Positions 27,751 to 37,434 of a DNA stretch of 64,000 nt are shown one piece after another. The notes beneath the pieces are model-generated. The model was not told where the DNA came from. It worked only from the letters and a program-made list of their open reading frames with translations, and did not search any database. Position numbers and translations under genes: made by a program. How positions within the stretch are numbered: the stretch's first letter is position 1; each line of letters opens with the position of its first letter. Origin of the DNA: Dorea phocaeensis (GTDB lineage Bacteria; Bacillota; Clostridia; Lachnospirales; Lachnospiraceae); the NCBI RefSeq assembly GCF_900240315.1, contig NZ_OEPZ01000005.1, positions 62,001 through 126,000 on the forward strand, in the 5' to 3' direction.

Positions 27751-27927
27751 ATGGCAATGAACTGTGACTATTGTTCCAATTATATCTACGATGAGGAGGA
27801 CGACTGCTATTATTGCGACGTCAATCTGGATGAGGATGAATATTACCGATTGGTGCATAACAATTATAAGAACTGCCCATATTACCGATCAAATGACGAT
27901 TATAAGATTGTGCGCCACCAAATGTAG
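27751..27927 (+). CDS. DUF6472-like small Cys/Tyr-rich protein
   Basis: 58 residues, below the usual ORF cut-off. ATG 27751 has AGGAGGAG upstream. Two CxxC pairs (C5/C8 and C19/C22) plus C42 suggest a small zinc- or cluster-binding knuckle. There are 11 tyrosines and many Asp/Glu. The pattern NCDYC...YYCDVNLDEDE...NCPYY matches a family I recall as DUF6472, widespread in Lachnospiraceae. It lies between the DUF1934 and GNAT genes on the same strand and is probably cotranscribed. Function unknown. Confidence 0.75.
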   Translation: MAMNCDYCSNYIYDEEDDCYYCDVNLDEDEYYRLVHNNYKNCPYYRSNDDYKIVRHQM

Positions 27928-27971
27928 AAGGGGCAGAATGAGCAGAAAGAATGTCAAAGGAGAAGATAGAG

Positions 27972-28481
27972 ATGAACGATTTGGAAAAGCGATTTGAGTT
28001 CCGGGATATCCGGCAGGAAGAGAAGGATCAGGCGGCAGCGATCGAGCAGGCATGCTTCCCTCCGACAGAGGCATGCTCTGAGAAAATGATGTTCGACAGA
28101 GTCGCGCGTGCGCCGGAATTGTTCCTGGTAGCGGTGGACCGCAGCACAGGGAAGCTTGCCGGATTCTTAAACGGGCTTGCAACCGATGAGGAAGTATTCA
28201 GAGATGAATTCTTTGTGGATGCAGAGCTTTATAATCCCGATGGGAAGAATGTGATGCTGTTAGGGCTGGATGTGCTTCCTTCGTATAGAAGGCAGGGGCT
28301 TGCCAGTGAGATTATGCGCCGTTATGTGGAACGGGAGAGAAAGAAAGGAAGAAGCAAATTGATTCTGACTTGTCTGGATTCCAGGGTTCCTATGTATGAG
28401 AAAATGGGATATCAAAACCATGGCGCAGCCAATTCATCCTGGGGAGGAGAAGCATGGAACGAGATGAGTTATCTTCTGTAA
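27972..28481 (+). CDS. GNAT family N-acetyltransferase
   Basis: 169 residues from ATG 27972, chosen for AAAGGAG 9 bases upstream; ATG 27951 has no good site. The acetyl-CoA loop is LDVLPSYRRQGLASEIMRRYV, fitting the R/QxxGxG/A motif, followed by KKGRSKLILTCL and a C-terminal YEKMGYQNHG. It resembles arylalkylamine or aminoglycoside-type GNATs of unknown substrate and is cytoplasmic. It is the last gene before the glp promoter. Confidence 0.85.
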   Translation: MNDLEKRFEFRDIRQEEKDQAAAIEQACFPPTEACSEKMMFDRVARAPELFLVAVDRSTGKLAGFLNGLATDEEVFRDEFFVDAELYNPDGKNVMLLGLDVLPSYRRQGLASEIMRRYVERERKKGRSKLILTCLDSRVPMYEKMGYQNHGAANSSWGGEAWNEMSYLL

Positions 28482-28576
28482 AAGGTTGTTTCCGGAAGGC
28501 TTTTGCGCATAATACACAAAAAGGCTTATAAATAATTGTGAAATGATACAAAAAAATATAGAATACGAAACTTATC

Positions 28577-28605
28577 TTGTATAAGATGACGGATTGTGTT
28601 ATAGT
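28577..28605 (+). promoter_or_regulatory. Promoter of the glycerol operon
   Basis: TTGTAT (28577-28582) and TATAGT (28600-28605) are 17 bases apart. Transcription would start near 28612 and give a leader of about 115 bases before glpP. Confidence 0.65.
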
Positions 28606-28638
28606 TAACTCAATTGAAAGACGTGTGCTGAGATGAGG

Positions 28639-28688
28639 AGAGCAAAATGAGACAACAGAGATGTTGTTTTTCGTTTTGCTCTTTTTTG
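28639..28688 (+). terminator. Leader terminator, likely GlpP-controlled antitermination site
   Basis: AGAGCAAAA (28639-28647) pairs with TTTTGCTCT (28674-28682), with an inner ACAACA/TGTTGT stem (28652-28657 with 28662-28667), followed by a T run. It lies between the promoter and glpP. In Bacillus, GlpP with glycerol 3-phosphate lets RNA polymerase pass similar leaders, so autoregulation is inferred. Confidence 0.7.
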
Positions 28689-28726
28689 CTTTATAGGAAA
28701 CTTTTTGCTGGATAAAGGGGCGAATT

Positions 28727-29296
28727 ATGAAACAGGAATATTACGATATTGTAGAAGCCAATCCGGTTATTGCGGCAGTAAAAGATCAGGAAGGTTTAGA
28801 AACATGCTGCAGACTGGAAGAGATCCAAGTGGTGTTCATTCTTTTTGGAAATATCTGTACGATTTCAGAGATTGTAAGAAGAGTGAAGGAAGCGGGAAAG
28901 ATGGCGGTTGTTCATATAGACCTGATTGGCGGGCTGGGATCGAAGGAGATTGCCGTAGATTTTATTAACAGTCAGACGGAGGCAGATGGAATTATCAGTA
29001 CGAAGCCGCCAATGATCGAACGAGGCCGAAAGCTTGGGATGTTCACGATCCTTCGATACTTTCTGATAGACTCTCTGGCGCTTACCAATATCAGACATCC
29101 ACAGCACAGCACGAAGCCGGATATGATAGAAGTGCTACCGGGGTTGATGCCTGAAATGATCAGGAGGATCTGTAAATCAACCAAAACGCCCATTATCGCA
29201 GGCGGCTTAATTGAAGATAAGGACGCTGTGATGGCGGCTCTCTCGGCGGGAGCGATTGCAGTATCTACAACGAATCCGGGAGTTTGGGAATTATAG
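28727..29296 (+). CDS. glpP: Glycerol-3-phosphate-responsive antiterminator
   Basis: 189 residues with a GlpP TIM-barrel-like pattern. Landmarks are VHIDLIGGLGSKEIAVDFI (about 63-81), ADGIISTKPPMIERGR (about 87-102), a central DMIEVLPGLMPEMI, and IAGGLIEDKD. GlpP binds glycerol 3-phosphate and glp leader RNA to prevent early termination. AAAGGGG precedes the ATG. It is the first gene after the leader terminator and lies 72 bases before glpK. Confidence 0.93.
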   Translation: MKQEYYDIVEANPVIAAVKDQEGLETCCRLEEIQVVFILFGNICTISEIVRRVKEAGKMAVVHIDLIGGLGSKEIAVDFINSQTEADGIISTKPPMIERGRKLGMFTILRYFLIDSLALTNIRHPQHSTKPDMIEVLPGLMPEMIRRICKSTKTPIIAGGLIEDKDAVMAALSAGAIAVSTTNPGVWEL

Positions 29297-29329
29297 AATC
29301 AGATCACCGAATGATGGTGGTTTAGATAA

Positions 29330-30865
<1,536 letters not shown>

Positions 30866-30881
30866 GAAGGAGGGATGACAA

Positions 30882-31592
30882 ATGTTGCCATATATTGCTG
30901 AATTTATAGGAACAATGCTTTTGATTCTGTTAGGTGATGGAGTTGTTGCAAATGTAAATCTTAACAAATCTGGAATGAAGGGCGGAGGCAGTGTTCAAAT
31001 TACGCTTGCATGGGGACTTGCGGTTCTGATTCCAGCATATATATTTGGGGTGGCTTCAGGAGCATCCTTTAACCCGGCGCTTACGCTTGCACTGGCGGTA
31101 GATGGAAGCTTTGCATGGTCGATGGTACCGGGATATCTCGTGGCACAGTTCGCAGGCGCCTTTGTTGGAGCGATACTGGTTTATATCCTATTCAAAGGAC
31201 AGTTTGATGCGACGGAAGATCAGAAGACGAAATTGGGGGTGTTCTGTACCAGCCCATCCATTCCAAATCTTACATTAAATATTTTAAGTGAAGCGATTGG
31301 AACGTTTGTATTAGTATTTGCAATCAAAGGACTTGCCAATGTACCGGATATTGCAAGTGGAGTAGATAAACTGTTCGTATTTGGAATTATCGTATCCGTA
31401 GGTATGTCTTTGGGCGGCTTGACCGGTTATGCAATCAATCCGGCGCGTGACTTGGGACCGCGTCTTGCACACACCATTCTGCCAATCAAAGGAAAAGGTG
31501 ATTCCAACTGGGGATATGCGATCGTTCCGCTGGCGGGACCAATCATTGGAGCGATTGCAGCCGTATTACTTTATGGAGCGATTCCGTGGTAA
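30882..31592 (+). CDS. glpF: Glycerol uptake facilitator (aquaglyceroporin)
   Basis: 236 residues with six membrane helices and two half-helices. Both NPA boxes are present: SFNPALTLAL and INPARDLGPR. The aspartate after the second NPAR marks glycerol channels rather than water-only aquaporins. It allows passive glycerol entry, trapped by GlpK. It lies 16 bases after glpK, with GGAGGG upstream. Confidence 0.95.
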   Translation: MLPYIAEFIGTMLLILLGDGVVANVNLNKSGMKGGGSVQITLAWGLAVLIPAYIFGVASGASFNPALTLALAVDGSFAWSMVPGYLVAQFAGAFVGAILVYILFKGQFDATEDQKTKLGVFCTSPSIPNLTLNILSEAIGTFVLVFAIKGLANVPDIASGVDKLFVFGIIVSVGMSLGGLTGYAINPARDLGPRLAHTILPIKGKGDSNWGYAIVPLAGPIIGAIAAVLLYGAIPW

Positions 31593-31606
31593 AATTATTG
31601 TCAGAA

Positions 31607-31648
31607 ATACCATATTAGAAGTATCGTATTAGAAATGCTGTATTAGCA
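31607..31648 (+). repeat. Three tandem 14-nt units after glpF
   Basis: ATACCATATTAGAA, GTATCGTATTAGAA and ATGCTGTATTAGCA follow each other without gaps at 31607, 31621 and 31635. The TATTAG core is constant. Confidence 0.65.
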
Positions 31649-31684
31649 ATATAGGAATCGATAAAAAGAAGACAGTATATGAGC

Positions 31685-31737
31685 ACGGGAGCGTAAGAAG
31701 CATCCGGCGTCGGTAAGGAAACGCCGGATCCTCCCGT
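31685..31737 (+). other. Two-part hairpin before the GlpA-like gene
   Basis: An outer stem ACGGGAG/CTCCCGT (31685-31691 with 31731-31737) and an inner 9-bp stem (31702-31710 with 31721-31729) are followed directly by the ribosome site AAAGGAG. No T run follows, so it is not a simple terminator. It could stabilise or control the downstream mRNA. Confidence 0.5.
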
Positions 31738-31759
31738 CAGGAAAGGAGATAGAAAGGTA

Positions 31760-33196
31760 ATGTATGATGTAATTATAATAGGAGGCGGAGTATCAGGGGC
31801 GGCGGCAGCGAGAGAACTTTCCCGCTATCAGGTCAAGGCCTGCGTACTGGAGAAGGAAGAAGATGTGTGCTGCGGAACATCCAAAGCAAACAGCGCAATT
31901 GTGCATGCCGGTTACGATGCGGCGACAGGATCTCTGATGGCAAAATTGAACGTACAGGGAAATGAGATGATGGAGCAGCTTTCTAAAGATCTGGATTTTC
32001 CTTTCCAGAGACGGGGCTCTCTTGTGATCTGTCTTTCCGAAGAAGACATGCCGGAGCTTCAGGCGCTGTATGACCGTGGAGTGGCGAACGGCGTCAAGGG
32101 CCTTCAGATTTTGAACCGGGAAGAGGTTCTTGAGATGGAACCTAACGTAGTAGATCAGGTTTACGCAGCTTTGTATGCACCGACGGCTGGGATCGTCTGC
32201 CCGTTCCATCTGAATATTGCATTGGCTGAAAATGCATACGCAAATGGAGTTGACTTCCGATTCAATACAGAAGTATTGGATATTAAAAAAATGGAAGAGG
32301 GATATGAACTGATTACCAACCGCGGAATTTATCATACCAGATATGTGGTGAATGCGGCGGGTGTGTATGCAGATCGTTTTCACAATATGGTCAGCGAGCA
32401 TAAAATCCACATCACGCCAAGGCGCGGAGATTACTGTCTGTTAGACAAGAGCGCAGGAACGCATGTAAGCCGCACCATCTTTTCCCTTCCTACTAAAAAA
32501 GGAAAAGGCGTGCTGGTAACACCGACGGTACATGGAAATCTGCTGGTAGGACCGACTGCTATTGATATTGAAGATAAGGAAGGAACTAACACGACCAAAG
32601 AAGGAATGGATCAGGTCATTACGAAAGCAGGGCAGAATGTGAAGAATCTTCCAATGCGTCAGGTCATTACATCTTTTGCAGGCCTTCGGGCGCATGAAGA
32701 TGGCCATGAGTTTATCATCGAAGAGGTGGAAGATGCGAAAGGCTTTATCGATTGCGCAGGAATTGAATCTCCGGGACTTACCAGCTGTCCGGCTATCGGT
32801 GTGATGGTGGCAGATCTCCTAAAGGAGAAGATGGGGCTTGTAAAGAAAGAGAATTTCATTGCCACCAGAAAAGGAATTCTTGATCCGGATACCTTGTCAA
32901 AAGAAGAGAGAAAAGCTCTGATCAAAGAAAATCCGGCATATGGAAATATCATCTGTCGTTGTGAGATGGTCACAGAGGGTGAGATTATCGATGCGATCCG
33001 TCGTCCGCTGGGCGCCCGTTCTTTGGATGGAGTGAAGAGAAGAACAAGAGCTGGAATGGGACGATGCCAGTCAGGCTTTTGTTCTCCGAGAACGATGGAA
33101 ATTCTGGCACGGGAATGTGGCATGAGTATGTTTGATATTACAAAGTCCGGCGGAAAATCACAGATCGTGGTTGGAACCAACAAGGATGTATTGTAG
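31760..33196 (+). CDS. GlpA-like FAD-dependent glycerol-3-phosphate dehydrogenase with [2Fe-2S] domain
   Basis: 478 residues. The N-terminal FAD-binding motif is IIGGGVSGAAAARELSRY, followed by a DAO-type oxidoreductase fold with LVTPTVHGNLLVGPTA. The C-terminal BFD-like domain (about 395-455) has CRC and GRCQSGFC, four cysteines for a [2Fe-2S] cluster. This is the GlpA/GlpO class, oxidising glycerol 3-phosphate to dihydroxyacetone phosphate. The place in the glp operon supports that, but relatives also oxidise other hydroxy acids. A structured leader precedes it. Confidence 0.82.
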   Translation: MYDVIIIGGGVSGAAAARELSRYQVKACVLEKEEDVCCGTSKANSAIVHAGYDAATGSLMAKLNVQGNEMMEQLSKDLDFPFQRRGSLVICLSEEDMPELQALYDRGVANGVKGLQILNREEVLEMEPNVVDQVYAALYAPTAGIVCPFHLNIALAENAYANGVDFRFNTEVLDIKKMEEGYELITNRGIYHTRYVVNAAGVYADRFHNMVSEHKIHITPRRGDYCLLDKSAGTHVSRTIFSLPTKKGKGVLVTPTVHGNLLVGPTAIDIEDKEGTNTTKEGMDQVITKAGQNVKNLPMRQVITSFAGLRAHEDGHEFIIEEVEDAKGFIDCAGIESPGLTSCPAIGVMVADLLKEKMGLVKKENFIATRKGILDPDTLSKEERKALIKENPAYGNIICRCEMVTEGEIIDAIRRPLGARSLDGVKRRTRAGMGRCQSGFCSPRTMEILARECGMSMFDITKSGGKSQIVVGTNKDVL

Positions 33197-33232
33197 AGAC
33201 ACTGGATGCGAAAAGAAAGGAAGGATTCGAAC

Positions 33233-34498
33233 ATGAAACAGTATGATATTGTAATCATCGGCGGCGGTCCTGCCGGTCTGGCAGCGGCAGTCTCTGCAAA
33301 GAACAGCGGAATAGACAGTATTTTGATTCTGGAGCGTGACAAGGAACTGGGCGGAATTTTGAATCAGTGTATTCACAATGGATTTGGGCTTCATACCTTT
33401 CAGGAGGAGTTGACCGGACCGGAGTATGCGTCCAGATTTATTGAACAGGTTGAGGATCTGAAAATTGAATATAAGCTAAATACCATGGTAATGGACATCA
33501 CAGAAGACAAACTGGTAACGGCTATGAACCGGGAAGAAGGTTTGTTTGAGATTCAGGCAAAAGCAGTGATTCTGGCAATGGGATGCCGGGAGCGTTCCAG
33601 AGGAGCGCTGAACATTCCGGGATACCGTCCGGCGGGGATTTACTCTGCAGGAACTGCGCAGCGGCTGGTGAATATGGAAGGGTTTATGCCGGGACGGGAA
33701 GTAGTCATTTTAGGATCCGGCGATATTGGACTGATTATGGCAAGACGGATGACGTTAGAAGGCGCGAAGGTAAAGGTGGTGTCAGAGTTGATGCCATATT
33801 CCGGAGGGTTGAAGCGAAATATCGTACAGTGCTTAGATGACTATGGAATTCCATTGAAGCTTAGTCACACCGTTGTCGATATTAAAGGAAAGGAACGCTT
33901 AGAAGGGGTTACATTGGCAGAGGTAGACCAGAAAGGAAAGCCAATTTCGGGAACCGAGGAATTCTACTCCTGCGATACCCTGCTTCTGTCGGTTGGTCTG
34001 ATTCCGGAAAATGAGATTTCAGGCGGAATGGGTGTGGAGATGAACCCGGTAACGTCTGGACCGAAGGTGAACGAGAGTCTGGAAACTAATATAGAAGGTG
34101 TATTTGCATGTGGAAACGTACTCCATGTACATGATCTGGTTGACTTTGTATCCGAGGAAGCGGCTTCTGCAGGAAAGAATGCGGCTGCTTATGTAAGAGA
34201 AGGAGATCGGCTGGAGAATGAGAAGGAGATTGTCTTAAATCCGGTAGAGGGCGTACGCTACACGGTACCGGGAACCATCTGCGTGAACCGGATGGATGAG
34301 AAACTGACGGTAAGATTTCGCGTGGGCGGCGTGTTTAAAAATTGTTACGTAAGCGCGTATTTTGATGAGGAGCGAGTGATTCACAGAAAGCGTCAGGTGG
34401 TAGCGCCAGGCGAGATGGAACAGATTCAGCTCACCAAAGAAATGCTGCTGAAGTATCCGGATCTGAAAACGATTACGGTGAAGATTGAGGAGGCGTAA
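33233..34498 (+). CDS. FAD/NAD(P)-dependent oxidoreductase, partner of GlpA-like enzyme
   Basis: 421 residues from ATG 33233 (AAAGGAAGG upstream; the ATG at 33206 lacks a site). Two Rossmann motifs are visible: IVIIGGGPAGLAAAV at the N-terminus for FAD and VVILGSGDIGLIMARRM in the middle for NAD(P). A late CGNVLHVHDLVDFVSEEA block is typical of pyridine-nucleotide-disulfide-type flavoproteins, but no CxxC redox pair is at the usual place. It probably passes electrons from the GlpA-like subunit to an NAD or quinone partner. It sits between the GlpA-like and DUF1667 genes. Confidence 0.8.
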   Translation: MKQYDIVIIGGGPAGLAAAVSAKNSGIDSILILERDKELGGILNQCIHNGFGLHTFQEELTGPEYASRFIEQVEDLKIEYKLNTMVMDITEDKLVTAMNREEGLFEIQAKAVILAMGCRERSRGALNIPGYRPAGIYSAGTAQRLVNMEGFMPGREVVILGSGDIGLIMARRMTLEGAKVKVVSELMPYSGGLKRNIVQCLDDYGIPLKLSHTVVDIKGKERLEGVTLAEVDQKGKPISGTEEFYSCDTLLLSVGLIPENEISGGMGVEMNPVTSGPKVNESLETNIEGVFACGNVLHVHDLVDFVSEEAASAGKNAAAYVREGDRLENEKEIVLNPVEGVRYTVPGTICVNRMDEKLTVRFRVGGVFKNCYVSAYFDEERVIHRKRQVVAPGEMEQIQLTKEMLLKYPDLKTITVKIEEA

Positions 34499-34501
34499 GA
34501 G

Positions 34502-34864
34502 ATGGAAGTAAGAAATCTGACATGTATCAGCTGCCCGATGGGCTGTGCACTTACGGCGACACTGGAAGGTGGAGAAGTAATCAGTGTTACCGGCAATACC
34601 TGTAAGCGCGGCGATATCTATGCAAGAAAAGAAGTGACCAATCCAACCCGAATCGTTACGTCAACGGTACGTGTGACGGGAGGAACGGCAGATATGGTTT
34701 CCGTAAAGACGAAAGAAGATATTCCAAAGGGAAAGATTTTTGACTGTGTAACTGCACTGAAGGATGTGACGGTGCAGGCTCCGGTGAAAATCGGTGATGT
34801 AATTCTATCAGATGTAGCCGGAACCGGAGTGGATATCATAGCAACAAAATCGGTGGAAGTTTAA
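34502..34864 (+). CDS. DUF1667 cysteine-rich protein
   Basis: 120 residues. Four cysteines near the N-terminus (CISCPMGC and NTCKRG) resemble an iron-sulfur or zinc site, and the RKEVTNPTRIVTSTV segment is a DUF1667 hallmark. Such proteins usually follow GlpA-like and flavoprotein genes, as here, and may be a small electron-transfer subunit. It starts 3 bases after the flavoprotein gene. Its stop codon is in the terminator loop. Confidence 0.82.
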   Translation: MEVRNLTCISCPMGCALTATLEGGEVISVTGNTCKRGDIYARKEVTNPTRIVTSTVRVTGGTADMVSVKTKEDIPKGKIFDCVTALKDVTVQAPVKIGDVILSDVAGTGVDIIATKSVEV

Positions 34865-34881
34865 AAGACTTCCACCTTTCT
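34852..34881 (+). terminator. Terminator of the glycerol operon, stop codon in loop
   Basis: A perfect 9-bp stem (34852-34860 with 34868-34876) and a 7-base loop holding the DUF1667 stop (34862-34864), followed by TTTCTT. Confidence 0.75.
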
Positions 34882-34928
34882 TATGAATACCCATTAAAAA
34901 TACTAATGATCGATCTAGTAGTCCGTCA

Positions 34929-34958
34929 TTGACGTATATTTTCTCCTTTTGCTATAAT
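34929..34958 (+). promoter_or_regulatory. Promoter of the purine permease gene
   Basis: TTGACG (34929-34934) and TATAAT (34953-34958) are 18 bases apart. The leader to the ATG at 35006 is about 40 bases, too short for a purine riboswitch. Confidence 0.7.
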
Positions 34959-35005
34959 GGGTGCGCAAAAATGTCAAAATAGGAACAAAGGAAAAGAGAG
35001 AAAAT

Positions 35006-36409
35006 ATGGAAAAGAAATATGCAACCCCTTATGAAATGGAGGGAAAACTTCCGCTGAAACAGGCGATTCCCCTTGGACTTCAGCATGTGCTTGCGATGTT
35101 CGTGGGAAACTTAACGCCGTTGATTTTGATTACCGGAGGTGCAGGATGCGCGTTGAATGACAGCGCTCTTTTGGTTACCCTTCTGCAGAATGCAATGCTG
35201 ATTGCGGGAGTCGTAACATTGATTCAGGTTTTTGCAATCGGTCCGGTAGGTGCAAAGCTTCCAATCGTTATGGGAACCAGTTCCGGATTTATCGGAGTGT
35301 GCAACAGTGTGGCAGTTGGAATTGGCGGCGGAAGCTATGCTTATGGCGCGATTATGGGAGCTTCCCTGTTGGGAGGATTGTTTGAAGGTGTGCTTGGCTT
35401 TTGCCTGAAGCCTCTGCGGAAATTCTTCCCGGCGATTGTAACAGGAACGGTGGTGCTGTCCATCGGGCTGTCTTTGATTTCGGTCGGTGTAGGATCTTTT
35501 GGAGGCGGTGCGAACAATGGAGACTTCGGATCTCTTGAGAACTTGTTTGTAGGATTTGTGGTATTGGTTGTGATCGTAGCGTTAAAGCATGGAACCAAAG
35601 GAATCACCAGTTACGCGTCTATTTTTATCGGAATCATTGTAGGCTATATTGTAGTAACTATTATGGCGCAGGTACTTCCGACGACTTACGAATATGTGAA
35701 CGCGGCAGGTGAGACCATTACCGCAACGAAATCCTGGGTATTAGACTGGCAGCAGGTGAAGGATGCAAGCTGGTTTGCCGTTCCGAAGCTTCTTCCGGTT
35801 GGGCTGAAATTTGATGCAAGAGCGATCATTCCAATTGGAATCATGTTTATCGTGACGGCAGTAGAGACGGTGGGAGATATCTCTGGAATTACCGAAGGCG
35901 GTATTGGAAGAGAGGCTACCGATAAAGAACTTTCCGGTGGTGTAGTCTGTGATGGATTGGGATCAGCGCTGGCAGCAGTATTTGGTGTGCTGCCGAACAC
36001 TTCTTTCAGTCAGAATGTGGGACTGATTACCATGACGAAGGTTGTGAACAAATTTGCCATTGCCATTGGTGGTGGATTCCTGATCGCCTGCGGATTATTC
36101 CCGAAACTGGCAGCAATCATCTCCATTATGCCGGACAGCGTACTTGGCGGTGCAGCCGTGATGATGTTCTCATCCATCGTAGTAAGCGGTATTCAGCTGG
36201 TAACGAAGAATCCGGTAACGGCAAGAAGCGTTACGATTCTGTCTGTTGCACTGGGACTGGGATATGGTTTGGGAGCGAATACAACCATTCTGCAGCATAT
36301 GCCGGATCAGATTCAGCTGATCTTCGGAGGCTCAGGTATTGTACCGGCTGCAGTTGTTGCAATCCTCTTAAATGTGATTCTTCCGGCGGAGAAGGAGCAT
36401 AAAGCGTAA
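35006..36409 (+). CDS. Uracil-xanthine/uric acid permease (NCS2 family)
   Basis: 467 residues from ATG 35006, which has an AAGGAAAAGAGAG-type site and follows the promoter; the GTG at 34961 would overlap the -10 region. About fourteen membrane helices. The NCS2 features are the LPLKQAIPLGLQHVLAMFVGNLTPLIL start, a substrate-region ETVGDISGITEGG, and a QNVGLITMTKVVNKF motif where N is typical of xanthine/urate carriers. It takes up a purine using H+ or Na+. The next genes encode a xanthine-dehydrogenase-type hydroxylase, so xanthine or urate is the likely cargo. Confidence 0.88.
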   Translation: MEKKYATPYEMEGKLPLKQAIPLGLQHVLAMFVGNLTPLILITGGAGCALNDSALLVTLLQNAMLIAGVVTLIQVFAIGPVGAKLPIVMGTSSGFIGVCNSVAVGIGGGSYAYGAIMGASLLGGLFEGVLGFCLKPLRKFFPAIVTGTVVLSIGLSLISVGVGSFGGGANNGDFGSLENLFVGFVVLVVIVALKHGTKGITSYASIFIGIIVGYIVVTIMAQVLPTTYEYVNAAGETITATKSWVLDWQQVKDASWFAVPKLLPVGLKFDARAIIPIGIMFIVTAVETVGDISGITEGGIGREATDKELSGGVVCDGLGSALAAVFGVLPNTSFSQNVGLITMTKVVNKFAIAIGGGFLIACGLFPKLAAIISIMPDSVLGGAAVMMFSSIVVSGIQLVTKNPVTARSVTILSVALGLGYGLGANTTILQHMPDQIQLIFGGSGIVPAAVVAILLNVILPAEKEHKA

Positions 36410-36477
36410 GAGTGTAAAGGCAATCAGAAGTGATCCTGAATATTAGGATATCAGGATATCAGAAATAGTGAATAGTA

Positions 36478-36536
36478 AATACTGTGTGGGAACTTTCCGA
36501 AATTTTTTGAGGAATTTCCTGCGCAGTATTTTTTCT
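36478..36536 (+). terminator. Terminator after permease gene
   Basis: AATACTGTGT (36478-36487) pairs with GCGCAGTATT (36521-36530), with two G-T pairs and a partly paired interior, followed by TTTTCTT. It overlaps the next promoter's -35 at its end. Confidence 0.55.
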
Positions 36537-36564
36537 TGCTATCTCCTACAATACCAATTACAAT
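36536..36564 (+). promoter_or_regulatory. Promoter of the molybdenum hydroxylase operon
   Basis: TTGCTA (36536-36541) and TACAAT (36559-36564) are 17 bases apart, 63 bases before the FAD subunit gene. Confidence 0.6.
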
Positions 36565-36627
36565 AAAAATGAAAAGAATTGTTTTGAAAAACGATAGAAG
36601 AGCGATCTGAAAGATACAGGAGGATGT

Positions 36628-37431
36628 ATGATTACGATTCAGAATTATAGAAAGGTAGAGGATCTGGCAGAAGCTTATGAACTGAACCAGAAAAAAGCCA
36701 ACCGCATTGTGGGCGGTATGATGTGGCTTAGAATGAGCAAGGGGCGGGTGCAGACGGCAATTGATCTGTCTGGACTTGGGCTTGATACTATTGAAGAGGA
36801 TGAACAGGAATTTCGCATTGGATGCATGACAACTCTTCGGCAGCTGGAACTGCATGAAGGACTTCAGAAGTATTTTGGCGGAGCCGTAAGAGAAAGTGTG
36901 CGCCATATTGTGGGCACTCAGTTCCGCAACGGGGCAACCGTAGGCGGCAGTATCTTCGGACGGTTTGGATTTTCGGATGTGCTGACTTGCTTTCTTGCCA
37001 TGGACAGCTATGTAGAACTGTATCAGGGCGGAATTGTGCCGTTGCGTGAATTTGTACAGATGGAAAGAGACCGTGATATCCTGGTGCGTCTGATTGTGAA
37101 AAAAGATGGAAGAAAGGCGGTCTGTCTGTCAGAACGTGCGTGCAGTACCGATTTCCCGATTCTTGTCTGTGCAGTATCAATATCAGAGGGAAGGGTTGAG
37201 GTAGCCATCGGCGCAAGACCGATGAAGGCAGAGGTGGTAACCCTTGCGGAAATGGCAGAAGATCAGGCGTTGGCTGAACTTACGGAAGATAAGATAGAAG
37301 AATTGGCAGAAAAGGCGGCAGAAAGCTTCCGGTTTGGAAGCAATATGCGCGGAAGCGCTCAGTATCGTCAGCATCTTGCGTATGTGCTGGTGAAGCGCGG
37401 ACTGAAAAAATTGTGGAAAGAGGAGGCGTAG
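36628..37431 (+). CDS. Molybdenum hydroxylase FAD-binding subunit (xanthine dehydrogenase medium subunit)
   Basis: 267 residues. The FAD domain is recognisable from NRIVGGMMWLRMSKGRVQTAIDLSGL and the VGTQFRNGATVGGSIFGRFGFSDVL block that contacts the flavin. A C-terminal CODH-type domain covers about 165-265. It passes electrons from the iron-sulfur subunit to NAD or another acceptor. ACAGGAGG precedes the ATG. It is the first gene of the operon and is followed 3 bases later by the [2Fe-2S] subunit. The subunit order FAD, FeS, Mo is common in clostridial enzymes. Confidence 0.88.
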   Translation: MITIQNYRKVEDLAEAYELNQKKANRIVGGMMWLRMSKGRVQTAIDLSGLGLDTIEEDEQEFRIGCMTTLRQLELHEGLQKYFGGAVRESVRHIVGTQFRNGATVGGSIFGRFGFSDVLTCFLAMDSYVELYQGGIVPLREFVQMERDRDILVRLIVKKDGRKAVCLSERACSTDFPILVCAVSISEGRVEVAIGARPMKAEVVTLAEMAEDQALAELTEDKIEELAEKAAESFRFGSNMRGSAQYRQHLAYVLVKRGLKKLWKEEA

Positions 37432-37434
37432 GAC

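Noticed and set aside
34865-35005. Purine or molybdenum-cofactor riboswitch before the permease
   Set aside because: The promoter's start site leaves only about 40 bases of leader, and no aptamer fold was seen.
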